DNA from: SSC4 sp964443225
GTDB lineage: Bacteria > Chloroflexota > Anaerolineae > SSC4 > Amarolineaceae
Length of the DNA stretch: 64,000 nucleotides
Direction: 5' to 3'
Assembly: GCA_964443225.1 (NCBI GenBank)
Contig: CAYUCC010000014.1
Location: 1-64,000 of the forward strand
This document shows positions 23,729-30,657 of the stretch, one piece after another; the first letter of the stretch is position 1, and the number at the start of each line of letters is the position of its first letter. The notes under the pieces were generated by a model that saw only the letters and a list, made by a program, of their open reading frames with translations, searched no databases and was not told where the DNA came from. Made by a program: the position numbers and the translations under genes.

Positions 23729-25141
23729 TCAAGCTCGGGCACGCGGCGCATGGCTGCGCCATACGAGCGGCAGCAGCAGCGGTACACCAAACTGCCACGG
23801 AATCAACACAAGATGAAGCGCCAGGAGGTTGGTGCCGGGTACCAACCATTGCCACGCAAAATACAGGATGACCACCGACAGTTCGGTGACCAGGCAAAAC
23901 AGAACTGTGCGGTGATGGGCCGCCGGCGCCGGGCTGAGGGCCGCCAGGGGCACCAGCCACATCGGATACCACAGGCGGAAGTTGCCCCCGGTCACCAGGT
24001 AGGCGAAGAAGGCCAGAAAGCCGGCCGAGGCCACGTCCAGCCGGCCGCGCCATACCTGGCGCAGCAACCAGATGAAAAGGACACCGAACAGAATCTGGCC
24101 GGTCAGGCGCAGGCTGGGCCACAGGACGTTTTCGTGCAGCACCGTCTCCAGGCCGATGCGCAGAGTGCCGGTGATCGTAAACAGATAGTTGTTGGCCAGC
24201 TCGGCCTGCAGGCCGCCGATGTTTTGCCAGGGTGGCCAAAACGGCACAAAAACGAGGAGCGTCATGGCCACGGCGATCGCCGCCGCCCCCACGGTTACCC
24301 CCACGCGCCGGGTTCGGGTCGGTTGGTCGCGTAAGGTGGCCACCCACCAGAGCGGGACCAGCAGCACCGCGGCGGCTTTGGTGAGAACCGACAGTGCGAG
24401 TGCAGCCGCAGCCAGGGCCCAGGCGCCGCTGCGCCTACCGGCCGCCGGGCGAACCCGGTGTACGGCTGGCAGCCCTACGACCAGACCCAGCAGCAGCCAC
24501 GCCAGCATCACCAGGTCGTTGTGCCCGTTGCCAATACCCTGGATCAGAACCAGCGGGTTCCAGGCAAAAAAGAGCAGGGCCCGCCCGTTACCGTACGGCT
24601 GCGCTGGTGACCGTTGCGCCACCGCCAGCAGCACGATGCAGACCGCATACGCCAGGAAAGCAACCCCCTTGTAGGCCAGGGCACCCGAAACGGCCCCCGT
24701 AAAACCGAGACGCGCCACCGATCCGGCCAGCACTTCCCAGGCGGGTCCGTAGGGCGATACCGAATCGCGCCATACCCCAGTGAACGGAAGCAGCGGATCG
24801 TTGGGGAATGTGCTGGGCGGCACGGCCAGGGGATTTGCCCCATGAACCGCCCCCACGCGGGCGCGCATGACGTACTGAAACAGGTCGGTTGCCGTGACCG
24901 GATACAGCCAGATAAGGATCAGGCCAAACACCAGGCCAAACCCGACGACCCAGCCAGGCGGCAGCGGCACCTTTCCCACGCGGTAGAACGCAGCGCCGTA
25001 CAGGCCAAACAGAACCACCAACGTACTGACCCACACCACGGCTTTCCACGGTTCTGGCCTGGTAATGCCGCCCAGGTCGGTGGGAGTGCCCAGGCTGCCC
25101 CACTGCGGCAGCGGCGCCAGCAGAACCAGCACGAGATACAA
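23729..25141 (-). CDS. GT-C-like polytopic membrane protein, 5' end uncertain
   Basis: At least 470 residues with about 11-12 membrane helices. The motif GNGHNDLVMLAW in a central loop and YPVTATDLFQYVMRAR near the N-terminus fit polyprenol-phosphate-dependent glycosyl- or mannosyltransferases of the GT-C class. The only listed start is a TTG at 25141 that falls inside what looks like the first membrane helix; the frame stays open upstream to 25247 through about 35 further residues but offers no ATG, GTG or TTG. The stop that closes it lies in a half copy of palindrome family B, so the original 5' end may be lost. Confidence 0.75.
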   Translation of the reverse strand: MYLVLVLLAPLPQWGSLGTPTDLGGITRPEPWKAVVWVSTLVVLFGLYGAAFYRVGKVPLPPGWVVGFGLVFGLILIWLYPVTATDLFQYVMRARVGAVHGANPLAVPPSTFPNDPLLPFTGVWRDSVSPYGPAWEVLAGSVARLGFTGAVSGALAYKGVAFLAYAVCIVLLAVAQRSPAQPYGNGRALLFFAWNPLVLIQGIGNGHNDLVMLAWLLLGLVVGLPAVHRVRPAAGRRSGAWALAAAALALSVLTKAAAVLLVPLWWVATLRDQPTRTRRVGVTVGAAAIAVAMTLLVFVPFWPPWQNIGGLQAELANNYLFTITGTLRIGLETVLHENVLWPSLRLTGQILFGVLFIWLLRQVWRGRLDVASAGFLAFFAYLVTGGNFRLWYPMWLVPLAALSPAPAAHHRTVLFCLVTELSVVILYFAWQWLVPGTNLLALHLVLIPWQFGVPLLLPLVWRSHAPRARA

Positions 25142-25250
25142 CAGCGCGCTGGTGCTGCCGATGAGAATCAGGGTGTACCGTGCCCGGCCTGTCGTACTGG
25201 GAAGTGTAATGAGTAGACCTCTGCCGATGATTCGGCTGCTTGATTATCGG

Positions 25251-25265
25251 GTTATTCGGATAGGC
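25251..25265. repeat. Family B palindromic element, one arm only
   Basis: GTTATTCGGATAGGC matches the right arm of family B. No left arm is visible in the preceding 70 bases. On the minus strand the arm supplies the last codons and the TAA stop of the membrane protein gene at 25252. Confidence 0.7.
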
Positions 25266-25647
25266 GCTGAGCAGCGGAACCGCGCCATCCCATCACGCGC
25301 ACCACGATCCAGGCCGACGTCATGAGTGGAATCATGCGCGTGAACGGAATCAGAGCCTCGACGACCGTGATGGGCCGTAGAGGTCCCAGGCCAAGCCGGG
25401 TGAGCAGCAGCCAGCCAATGGGTGCCGCCAGGAAATCGAGTGACAAATCCAGCAGATCGAGTACGACCACCACGATAAACGGAGTTGCGCGCAGGGCCGT
25501 GATCCAGTCGGCATCCGGTGGCAGGTCGATGCGACGCACGGCAATAATCACCCAGGCCAGGAGCGCGATGGCAATCACCAGGGCGATGCCGAAAATCACA
25601 CCGGCTGCGGTCAGGACAGCCTGCCAGTCAATGGGTGTTGGTTCCAT
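25252..25647 (-). CDS. Small membrane protein of unknown function
   Basis: 131 residues with three or four hydrophobic segments (about 12-36, 50-68, 70-85 and 95-118). No motif was recognised. It lies 17 bases downstream of the DUF456 gene on the same strand, so the two probably form an operon. Its final residues and stop codon are encoded by an arm of a family B palindrome, so the natural C-terminus may have been altered by the element. Confidence 0.7.
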   Translation of the reverse strand: MEPTPIDWQAVLTAAGVIFGIALVIAIALLAWVIIAVRRIDLPPDADWITALRATPFIVVVVLDLLDLSLDFLAAPIGWLLLTRLGLGPLRPITVVEALIPFTRMIPLMTSAWIVVRVMGWRGSAAQRLSE

Positions 25648-25664
25648 CGGTTTTTCGACTCTTC

Positions 25665-26192
25665 TCAGCCGGCAAAAAAGGCTTGCCAGGCAAACAGGGC
25701 CACCATGAGCAGTGCAAAAAACAACTGTACCGCACTGCTCATCAGGTAACCCACGATGTACCCGGTGCTGGCACGAATCGCCTGGCGCAGATTGCGCTTG
25801 TCATAATACTCGAAGAGAATCATGCCAACGCAGGCGCCAATGATCGTACCGATGAGGGTGCCGATCACCGGCAGCTCGCTCAGCAGAATGCCCCCCAGGA
25901 TGCCAACGCCGATACTAGCGGCGATCGCCTTCCAACTGGCACCCACCCGCCGGCTGAGCAGCACTGTCAGGCCGGTGTTGCTGGCATAACTCAGGATGGC
26001 CAGCAGTCCCATCACGATCAGCGTGGGCCAGCCAACCGTGGCAAAATCGTCGAGCAGCGCCCACAACAGGGCGCCGAACCAGATCAGGAATGCGCCCGGG
26101 ACGATCGGCAGCACCGAGCCGGCCAGGCCGATGCCAATCAGCAGAAGAGCAAAGGCCTGGCCGATCGAGGTAGGGGTAATTGGCGGCGGCAT
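25665..26192 (-). CDS. DUF456 family membrane protein
   Basis: 175 residues, nearly all hydrophobic, with five or six helices. The glycine-rich segments LLIGIGLAGSVLPIVPGAFLI and VGILGGILLSELPVIGTLIG (each quoted in part) are typical of DUF456, whose function is unknown. The start at 26192 is set by the promoter: a TTGACC-17-TATAAT pair predicts transcription from about 26238, downstream of an alternative ATG at 26246. The longer frame from 26693 crosses a tandem repeat and is not coding. Confidence 0.82.
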   Translation of the reverse strand: MPPPITPTSIGQAFALLLIGIGLAGSVLPIVPGAFLIWFGALLWALLDDFATVGWPTLIVMGLLAILSYASNTGLTVLLSRRVGASWKAIAASIGVGILGGILLSELPVIGTLIGTIIGACVGMILFEYYDKRNLRQAIRASTGYIVGYLMSSAVQLFFALLMVALFAWQAFFAG

Positions 26193-26244
26193 ATACCAGT
26201 TTCGTTTCCATTCTGCAAGTGGTTGCCGGTCTTGACGCGCTTCC

Positions 26245-26273
26245 ATTATACGCCATCGCCCATGGCGGGTCAA
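26245..26273 (-). promoter_or_regulatory. Promoter of the DUF456 operon
   Basis: On the minus strand TTGACC (26273-26268), exactly 17 bases, TATAAT (26250-26245). Start near 26238 leaves a leader of about 46 bases. Confidence 0.75.
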
Positions 26274-26276
26274 GCA

Positions 26277-26405
26277 GTGGAACGGATTGGAACGGATTGA
26301 ACGGATGACTGTCAACGGATTCGGGGAACGGATTGAACGGATGATTGGGAACGGATTGGAACGGATTGAACGGATGATTGGGAACGGATTGGAACGGATT
26401 ACTGT
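26277..26405. repeat. Tandem array of GGAACGGATT / GAACGGATGATT units
   Basis: About 130 bases built from GGAACGGATTGGAACGGATT and GAACGGATGATTGG blocks with small variations. The units are 10 and 14 bases long. No reading frame uses it. Between it and the next start codon at 26837 I see no other gene; the frames across 26400-26800 look like noise. Confidence 0.85.
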
Positions 26406-26804
26406 CAGCGCGGCCGTCATCGGATTTGGGGCGGCGGATGTGCGATTCGTTGATTCGTTGCACTCATTCGTTGACGGCCGCGCTGGGAGCGGATTGAGTG
26501 GAGCGGCCGACTGCGCCGGGCGGGCGATGGCCGACCGGGTGGGCGGTGGTGTGGCGTCAGGCCTGGTGCGGCTGGCGGTTGCGCACAGGCTGCGAGCAGG
26601 AGCAGGCCAACGAGGCTGGCAACGGGCAGACGTTTTTTGCTCCTGGGTGTACACCGGAGTCTCATGAGTGTGCTGCGTGGCCTGTGTTCCCATATGTTCC
26701 CGCCAATTTCCTGCCGCGTTGGGAATGTATCCCTGGACTTTGGGAAAGCGCGCGTGCTATTGTAGATTCTGTTCGCGTGGGCTATCTCTTGAGAGGAGCA
26801 CGTC

Positions 26805-26840
26805 ATGAGACAACCGGTTTCGATTGTGAGCGCTCTATGA
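26805..26840 (+). CDS. Possible 11-codon leader ORF coupled to the dockerin-like gene
   Basis: The frame MRQPVSIVSAL has a good AGAGGAG site eight bases upstream and its TGA overlaps the ATG of the next gene (ATGA at 26837-26840). The larger gene itself has no convincing ribosome-binding site, so the short frame may serve to deliver ribosomes. Whether the peptide matters is unknown. Confidence 0.4.
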   Translation: MRQPVSIVSAL

Positions 26841-27244
26841 ATAAGATACTGCTATTACTGCTGTGCCTGCTTGCGCTGGCGCTGCCATCCGCCGCCCTGG
26901 GCCAGAGCGGAGGACCCTATGACCTGACCTGGAGCAACATCGGTGCGGGCGGCAGCGTCAGCGGCGGAGGTTACACGCTCTCCGGCACCGCCGGCCAGCC
27001 CGATGCGGGCGCGCTGAGCGGCGGATCGTACACGCTCACCGGCGGCTTCTGGGGCAGCGGCCCGTCCTGTTTGCTCCCCGAGGACATCGACGGCGATGGC
27101 CAGGTGACGGTGCTCGACGTCCAGGCGGATGCATCGGCGTGGGGCACAGCGACCCCGGCCTTCCCCTACGATCAAAACAACGACGGCGACGTGGACGTGC
27201 AGGACGTGATGCTCGTCGCCGCGGCGTTTGGTGGTGTGTGTTGA
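26837..27244 (+). CDS. Secreted protein with dockerin-like calcium-binding repeats
   Basis: 135 residues. Residues 1-22 form a signal peptide (LLLLLCLLALALPSAALG). Residues about 25-75 hold the glycine-rich SGGGYTLSGTAGQPDAG and SGGSYTLTGGFWGSG found in secreted proteins of environmental bacteria. The last 55 residues contain two EF-hand-like dockerin loops, DIDGDGQVTVLD and DQNNDGDVDVQD, ending close to the C-terminus as dockerins do. A cohesin partner is not visible. The two larger secreted proteins that follow on the same strand are probably co-expressed; the second also has a dockerin-like loop. Confidence 0.8.
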   Translation: MNKILLLLLCLLALALPSAALGQSGGPYDLTWSNIGAGGSVSGGGYTLSGTAGQPDAGALSGGSYTLTGGFWGSGPSCLLPEDIDGDGQVTVLDVQADASAWGTATPAFPYDQNNDGDVDVQDVMLVAAAFGGVC

Positions 27245-27277
27245 TAGTTGCCTGACTTTAACCGAGTGGAGGTGGTT

Positions 27278-29080
27278 ATGTTTTGTATTCGTCGCTTCGG
27301 ACTTTTCGCACTTGTCCTTCTGCTCATGCTCACGACAACGGCCGTGCCAGCCAGCCGCGCCGCATTGCTCGAAGCGCAGCCGCAGGGACCTGCCGGCACT
27401 GCGTTCACCTACCAGGGACAGCTCAACAGCGCTGGCACGCCGGTCAACGCGAGCTGCGATTTCCAATTCAGTCTGTGGGACGATGCCGCCGCCGGCACCC
27501 AGATGGGCGCCACCCTGGCGCCGACGCTGAATGTCGTCGATGGCCTGTTTACGGCCACGCTCGACTTCGGCGACCAGTTTACTGGCGACGCGCGCTGGCT
27601 GGAGATCGCCTTACAGTGTCCCGGCGATCCGGGCGTTACCGTGCTCAGCCCGCGCACGGCGCTCCTGGGCGTGCCGTACGCCAACGGCCTGCGGCCCGGC
27701 ATCAGCGTGACCGACAGCACGACCGGGTCCAGTGCCTTGATCGCCGTGCCCGACTACGGCCTGGCTGGTTCCAGCGGCGGCGCCACCGGCGTCTATGGAT
27801 CGAGCATCCACGGGACAGGTGTCAACGGCGTGAGCACCAACAGCACCGGCGTGTTGGGTGAGACCCAAGCTGCGGTCGAGGCCGGGGTGCGAGGCACGAA
27901 CAGCGCGGCCAGCGGGATCGGCGTGCGCGGCGAGGCCAACGCCACCGGCGGCGTCGGTGTGTGGGGGCAGAGCAATGCCAACACCGGCGTCTACGGTCTC
28001 AGCACCAGCGGCAGCGGCGTCTGGGGTCAAAGCACGAGCGGCGATGCCATCTACGCCGTGAGCGCCAACGGCGCAGGCGTCCTGGCTACCAGCACGAGCT
28101 ACTTCGGTGTCAGCGGTTCAACGAACAGCGCCAGCCTGGCCGGGGTACACGGGGTCAATCTGTCAACGGGTCTTGACGGCTCGGGCGTATCAGGATCGAG
28201 CACGAATGGTCCGGGCGTCAAAGGGACGAGCGACAGTGGTTACGGCGTCAAGGCTACGAGCACGTACAGTTACGGCGTGTACGGAACCAGCACGAACGCC
28301 AGCGGCGTCCGCGGTTTCAGCACCTACGGCAGCGGTGTACTCGGCCTAACTGTGGCATCCAACCAGCCTGGCGTGAGAGGCTTCAACCCTGAGTCGAGCG
28401 GGATCGGCGTGCACGGCGAGGCCAACGCTACTGGTAGCATTGGCGTTTGGGGCGAGAGTAGAACCAACACCGGCGTGTATGGTCTGAGCACGGACGGCAA
28501 CGGTGTGTGGGGCCAAAGCACCAACGGGATAGCGGTCAGAGCCGTGTCGACGAACAACTGGGCCGGCTACTTCGCCGGCAATGTATACGTCAGCGGCGGG
28601 TGTACCGGCTGCCTGCTGGCCAACTTTGCCGTCAACGCGGGAGAGCATCCGCTTCAACCTGGGGACGTGGTAAGCATTCAGTCCACGACGCCTACCGACT
28701 TCGACACGGGGCCGGTCCTTTGGCAGGTCACGCAAGCCGAGCCAGGCCAGGCAGTTGTCGGCGTGGTCGCTGGACGGGCTGAGCTGGTCGCCGCTTCAGA
28801 ACACCAGCCCGACGAAACCGGCAAGCGCCTCGTGCCGCGCGAGGGCGCGGCCCAACCCGGAGAGTACGTGTCTATCGTCTACAACGGGCCGATGCGGGTC
28901 AAGGTCGCCGGTTCTGTCGCCGCGGGCGAGAAACTGGCCGTCGGCGAGGATGGCAACGCCCGCAGGGTGCGCAAGATCGAAGTCGGTGGTGTGCCTGTAG
29001 CGGAGGACGCCCCGGTGCTGGGTATTGCCCTGAGCGAGCCACAAGATGGTCGCGTGTGGGTACTTGTCAATCCACAATAA
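27278..29080 (+). CDS. Secreted GVxG-repeat protein (tail-fibre-like)
   Basis: 600 residues from the ATG at 27278, which has GGAGGTGG just upstream. A signal peptide (about 1-30) is followed by a domain with GTAFTYQGQLNSAG, widespread in secreted proteins. Residues about 165-435 contain some 20 repeats of GV-x-G-x-S-T-x-G type (VYGSS, VRGTNS, VWGQS, VLATS), which should form a beta-helix or fibre. The last 150 residues (HPLQPGDVVSIQ, VVGVVAG, VKVAGSVAAGEKLAV) resemble C-terminal domains of phage and surface fibres. A block of about 60 residues is nearly identical to one in the next gene, pointing to a duplication. Confidence 0.8.
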   Translation: MFCIRRFGLFALVLLLMLTTTAVPASRAALLEAQPQGPAGTAFTYQGQLNSAGTPVNASCDFQFSLWDDAAAGTQMGATLAPTLNVVDGLFTATLDFGDQFTGDARWLEIALQCPGDPGVTVLSPRTALLGVPYANGLRPGISVTDSTTGSSALIAVPDYGLAGSSGGATGVYGSSIHGTGVNGVSTNSTGVLGETQAAVEAGVRGTNSAASGIGVRGEANATGGVGVWGQSNANTGVYGLSTSGSGVWGQSTSGDAIYAVSANGAGVLATSTSYFGVSGSTNSASLAGVHGVNLSTGLDGSGVSGSSTNGPGVKGTSDSGYGVKATSTYSYGVYGTSTNASGVRGFSTYGSGVLGLTVASNQPGVRGFNPESSGIGVHGEANATGSIGVWGESRTNTGVYGLSTDGNGVWGQSTNGIAVRAVSTNNWAGYFAGNVYVSGGCTGCLLANFAVNAGEHPLQPGDVVSIQSTTPTDFDTGPVLWQVTQAEPGQAVVGVVAGRAELVAASEHQPDETGKRLVPREGAAQPGEYVSIVYNGPMRVKVAGSVAAGEKLAVGEDGNARRVRKIEVGGVPVAEDAPVLGIALSEPQDGRVWVLVNPQ

Positions 29081-29091
29081 GGAAGGCAGAC

Positions 29092-30552
29092 GTGAAACAC
29101 ACATTCCTCCTCATTCTCACCTTGGCCATAATCTCCCACGCTTCCACCGTGGCGACCAACGCCGCCTCGCTCATCGGCCCGTGCAGTCCCAGCGCCACTT
29201 ATGACCCGGCCTGCGACGTCGATCATGATGGCAATGTGGATATCGTCGACATTCAACTGACCGCCGGTCACTGGAACCAGGCGGGCACCTGGACTGGCGG
29301 CGACGGCTGGGCGCTGACCGGCAACGCTGGCACCAACCCGGCGACGAACTTCGTCGGCACCACCGACGGCCAGGATTTGATCATTCAGCCCGGCGCGGGC
29401 CGGGTGGGTGTCGGCACGACCAGTCCGGCTGATGGCAAGGTGCACGTGGCCGGCGACGGCGGTCTCGCTCTCTATGCGACGAGCATGGGCGCAGACGCGG
29501 TACATGGCGAGGCCGCTGCGGCCAGCCAGGCCGGGGTAAGAGGAACGAACAGCGCGGCCAGCGGGATCGGCGTGCGCGGTGAGGCCAACGCCACGGGCGG
29601 CGTTGGTGTGTGGGGCCAGAGCAATGCCAACACTGGGGTGTACGGCTTGAGCAGCAGCGGGTCGGGCGTCTGGGGCCAAAGCACCAGCGGCGATGCCGTC
29701 TACGCCGTGAGCACCAGCGGCGCCGGCGTTTTGGCCACCAGTCAAAGCTACCACGGGGTGCTCGCCTCGACCAACAGCGCCAACTTCGCCGCCGTGGCCG
29801 GCATCAACCTGACGACGAGCGTGAACGGGGTAGGAGTCTACGGTTCCAGCACCAACGGCCCGGGGGTGAGCGGCAGCAGTGAAACCGGCAACGGCATCAA
29901 GGGTGTGAGCGACGTCAGCGCGGGCGTCTACGGGGTCAGCACCAGCGGCAGCGGGCTCTACGGTTCCAGCACCAACAGCAACGGCGTCTACGGCCAGACT
30001 GCAGCCTCCAACCAGCCGGGCGTGCGCGGGGTCAACGCCGCCGCCAGCGGGATCGGCGTGCGCGGCGAGGCCAATGCCGCAGGGGGCGTCGGCGTGTGGG
30101 GCCAGAGCAACATCAACACCGGTGTGTACGGGCTGAGCACCAGCGGCATCGGCGTCTGGGGCCAGAGCACCACAGGACCAGCAATGCGCGCGGATGGCAA
30201 CGCAGTGCAGGCCGCGGATAAGGGCGGGTGGGTGAAGGCAATGGCTGCGGTTGGGGCCGATGGTACGATATTCAGCTGTTATAATGGCCTGACTGGCGCA
30301 TCGAACAACGGGTGCGGCTTCTCGGTCAATCACTGGACGGCTGGCGGCTACGGGATTGACGTCGGTTTTTATGTGAGGGATCGTTTCGTATCCATCACAC
30401 CCGCCAGGCGGGCATGCTTCTTCTTCGGCGACTGCAACGTGGGCGCAAACTATGATTTCCCGGATTCGGACAATGTCATCAATGTGCGGATCTTCGAGAA
30501 TACCCAGGCTGACGAGACAACGGACGGCGACTTTATGATCATCGTCTTTTGA
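29092..30552 (+). CDS. Secreted GVxG-repeat protein with dockerin-like loop
   Basis: 486 residues from GTG 29092, which has AAGGAAGG upstream and follows the previous stop by 11 bases. Signal peptide about 1-26, then one dockerin-type loop CDVDHDGNVDIVDIQL, then a segment with VGVGTTSPADGKVHV typical of tail-spike proteins, and about 18 GVxG repeats to residue 370. The C-terminal 110 residues are a distinct globular domain with GFSVNHWTAGGYGIDVGF. It shares the block AGVRGTNSAASGIGVRGE and following residues with the preceding gene. Probably exported and displayed or assembled as a fibre. Confidence 0.8.
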   Translation: MKHTFLLILTLAIISHASTVATNAASLIGPCSPSATYDPACDVDHDGNVDIVDIQLTAGHWNQAGTWTGGDGWALTGNAGTNPATNFVGTTDGQDLIIQPGAGRVGVGTTSPADGKVHVAGDGGLALYATSMGADAVHGEAAAASQAGVRGTNSAASGIGVRGEANATGGVGVWGQSNANTGVYGLSSSGSGVWGQSTSGDAVYAVSTSGAGVLATSQSYHGVLASTNSANFAAVAGINLTTSVNGVGVYGSSTNGPGVSGSSETGNGIKGVSDVSAGVYGVSTSGSGLYGSSTNSNGVYGQTAASNQPGVRGVNAAASGIGVRGEANAAGGVGVWGQSNINTGVYGLSTSGIGVWGQSTTGPAMRADGNAVQAADKGGWVKAMAAVGADGTIFSCYNGLTGASNNGCGFSVNHWTAGGYGIDVGFYVRDRFVSITPARRACFFFGDCNVGANYDFPDSDNVINVRIFENTQADETTDGDFMIIVF

Positions 30553-30571
30553 GAGTCAATGGTTACGCTCG

Positions 30572-30613
30572 TCTCAGACCTTCGAGGTCTTCGAAGACCT
30601 CGAAGGTTTGAGA
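30572..30613. repeat. Near-perfect 42-base palindrome
   Basis: The central 30 bases (30578-30607) are a perfect palindrome built on CTTCGAAG, extended by TCTCA/TGAGA on the flanks. There is no T run, so it is a weak terminator candidate; it may be a dispersed intergenic palindrome. It lies between a secreted-protein gene and the histidine kinase gene. Confidence 0.8.
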
Positions 30614-30620
30614 CCATGAT

Positions 30621-30648
30621 TTGCGAAAACGGCACGGCGAATGATAAT
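30621..30648 (+). promoter_or_regulatory. Possible promoter of the histidine kinase gene
   Basis: TTGCGA (30621-30626), 16 bases, GATAAT (30643-30648). It ends only nine bases before the preferred ATG at 30658, which lacks a ribosome-binding site, so the message could be leaderless. Confidence 0.35.
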
Positions 30649-30657
30649 TGCAGTCCT

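Noticed and set aside
27278..30552. The two GVxG proteins as phage tail fibres
   Set aside because: Both carry Sec signal peptides and one has a dockerin-like loop, and no phage genes surround them, so bacterial surface proteins are more likely.
30572..30613. The 42-base palindrome as a strong intrinsic terminator
   Set aside because: No T run follows on either strand, so it is listed as a repeat only.
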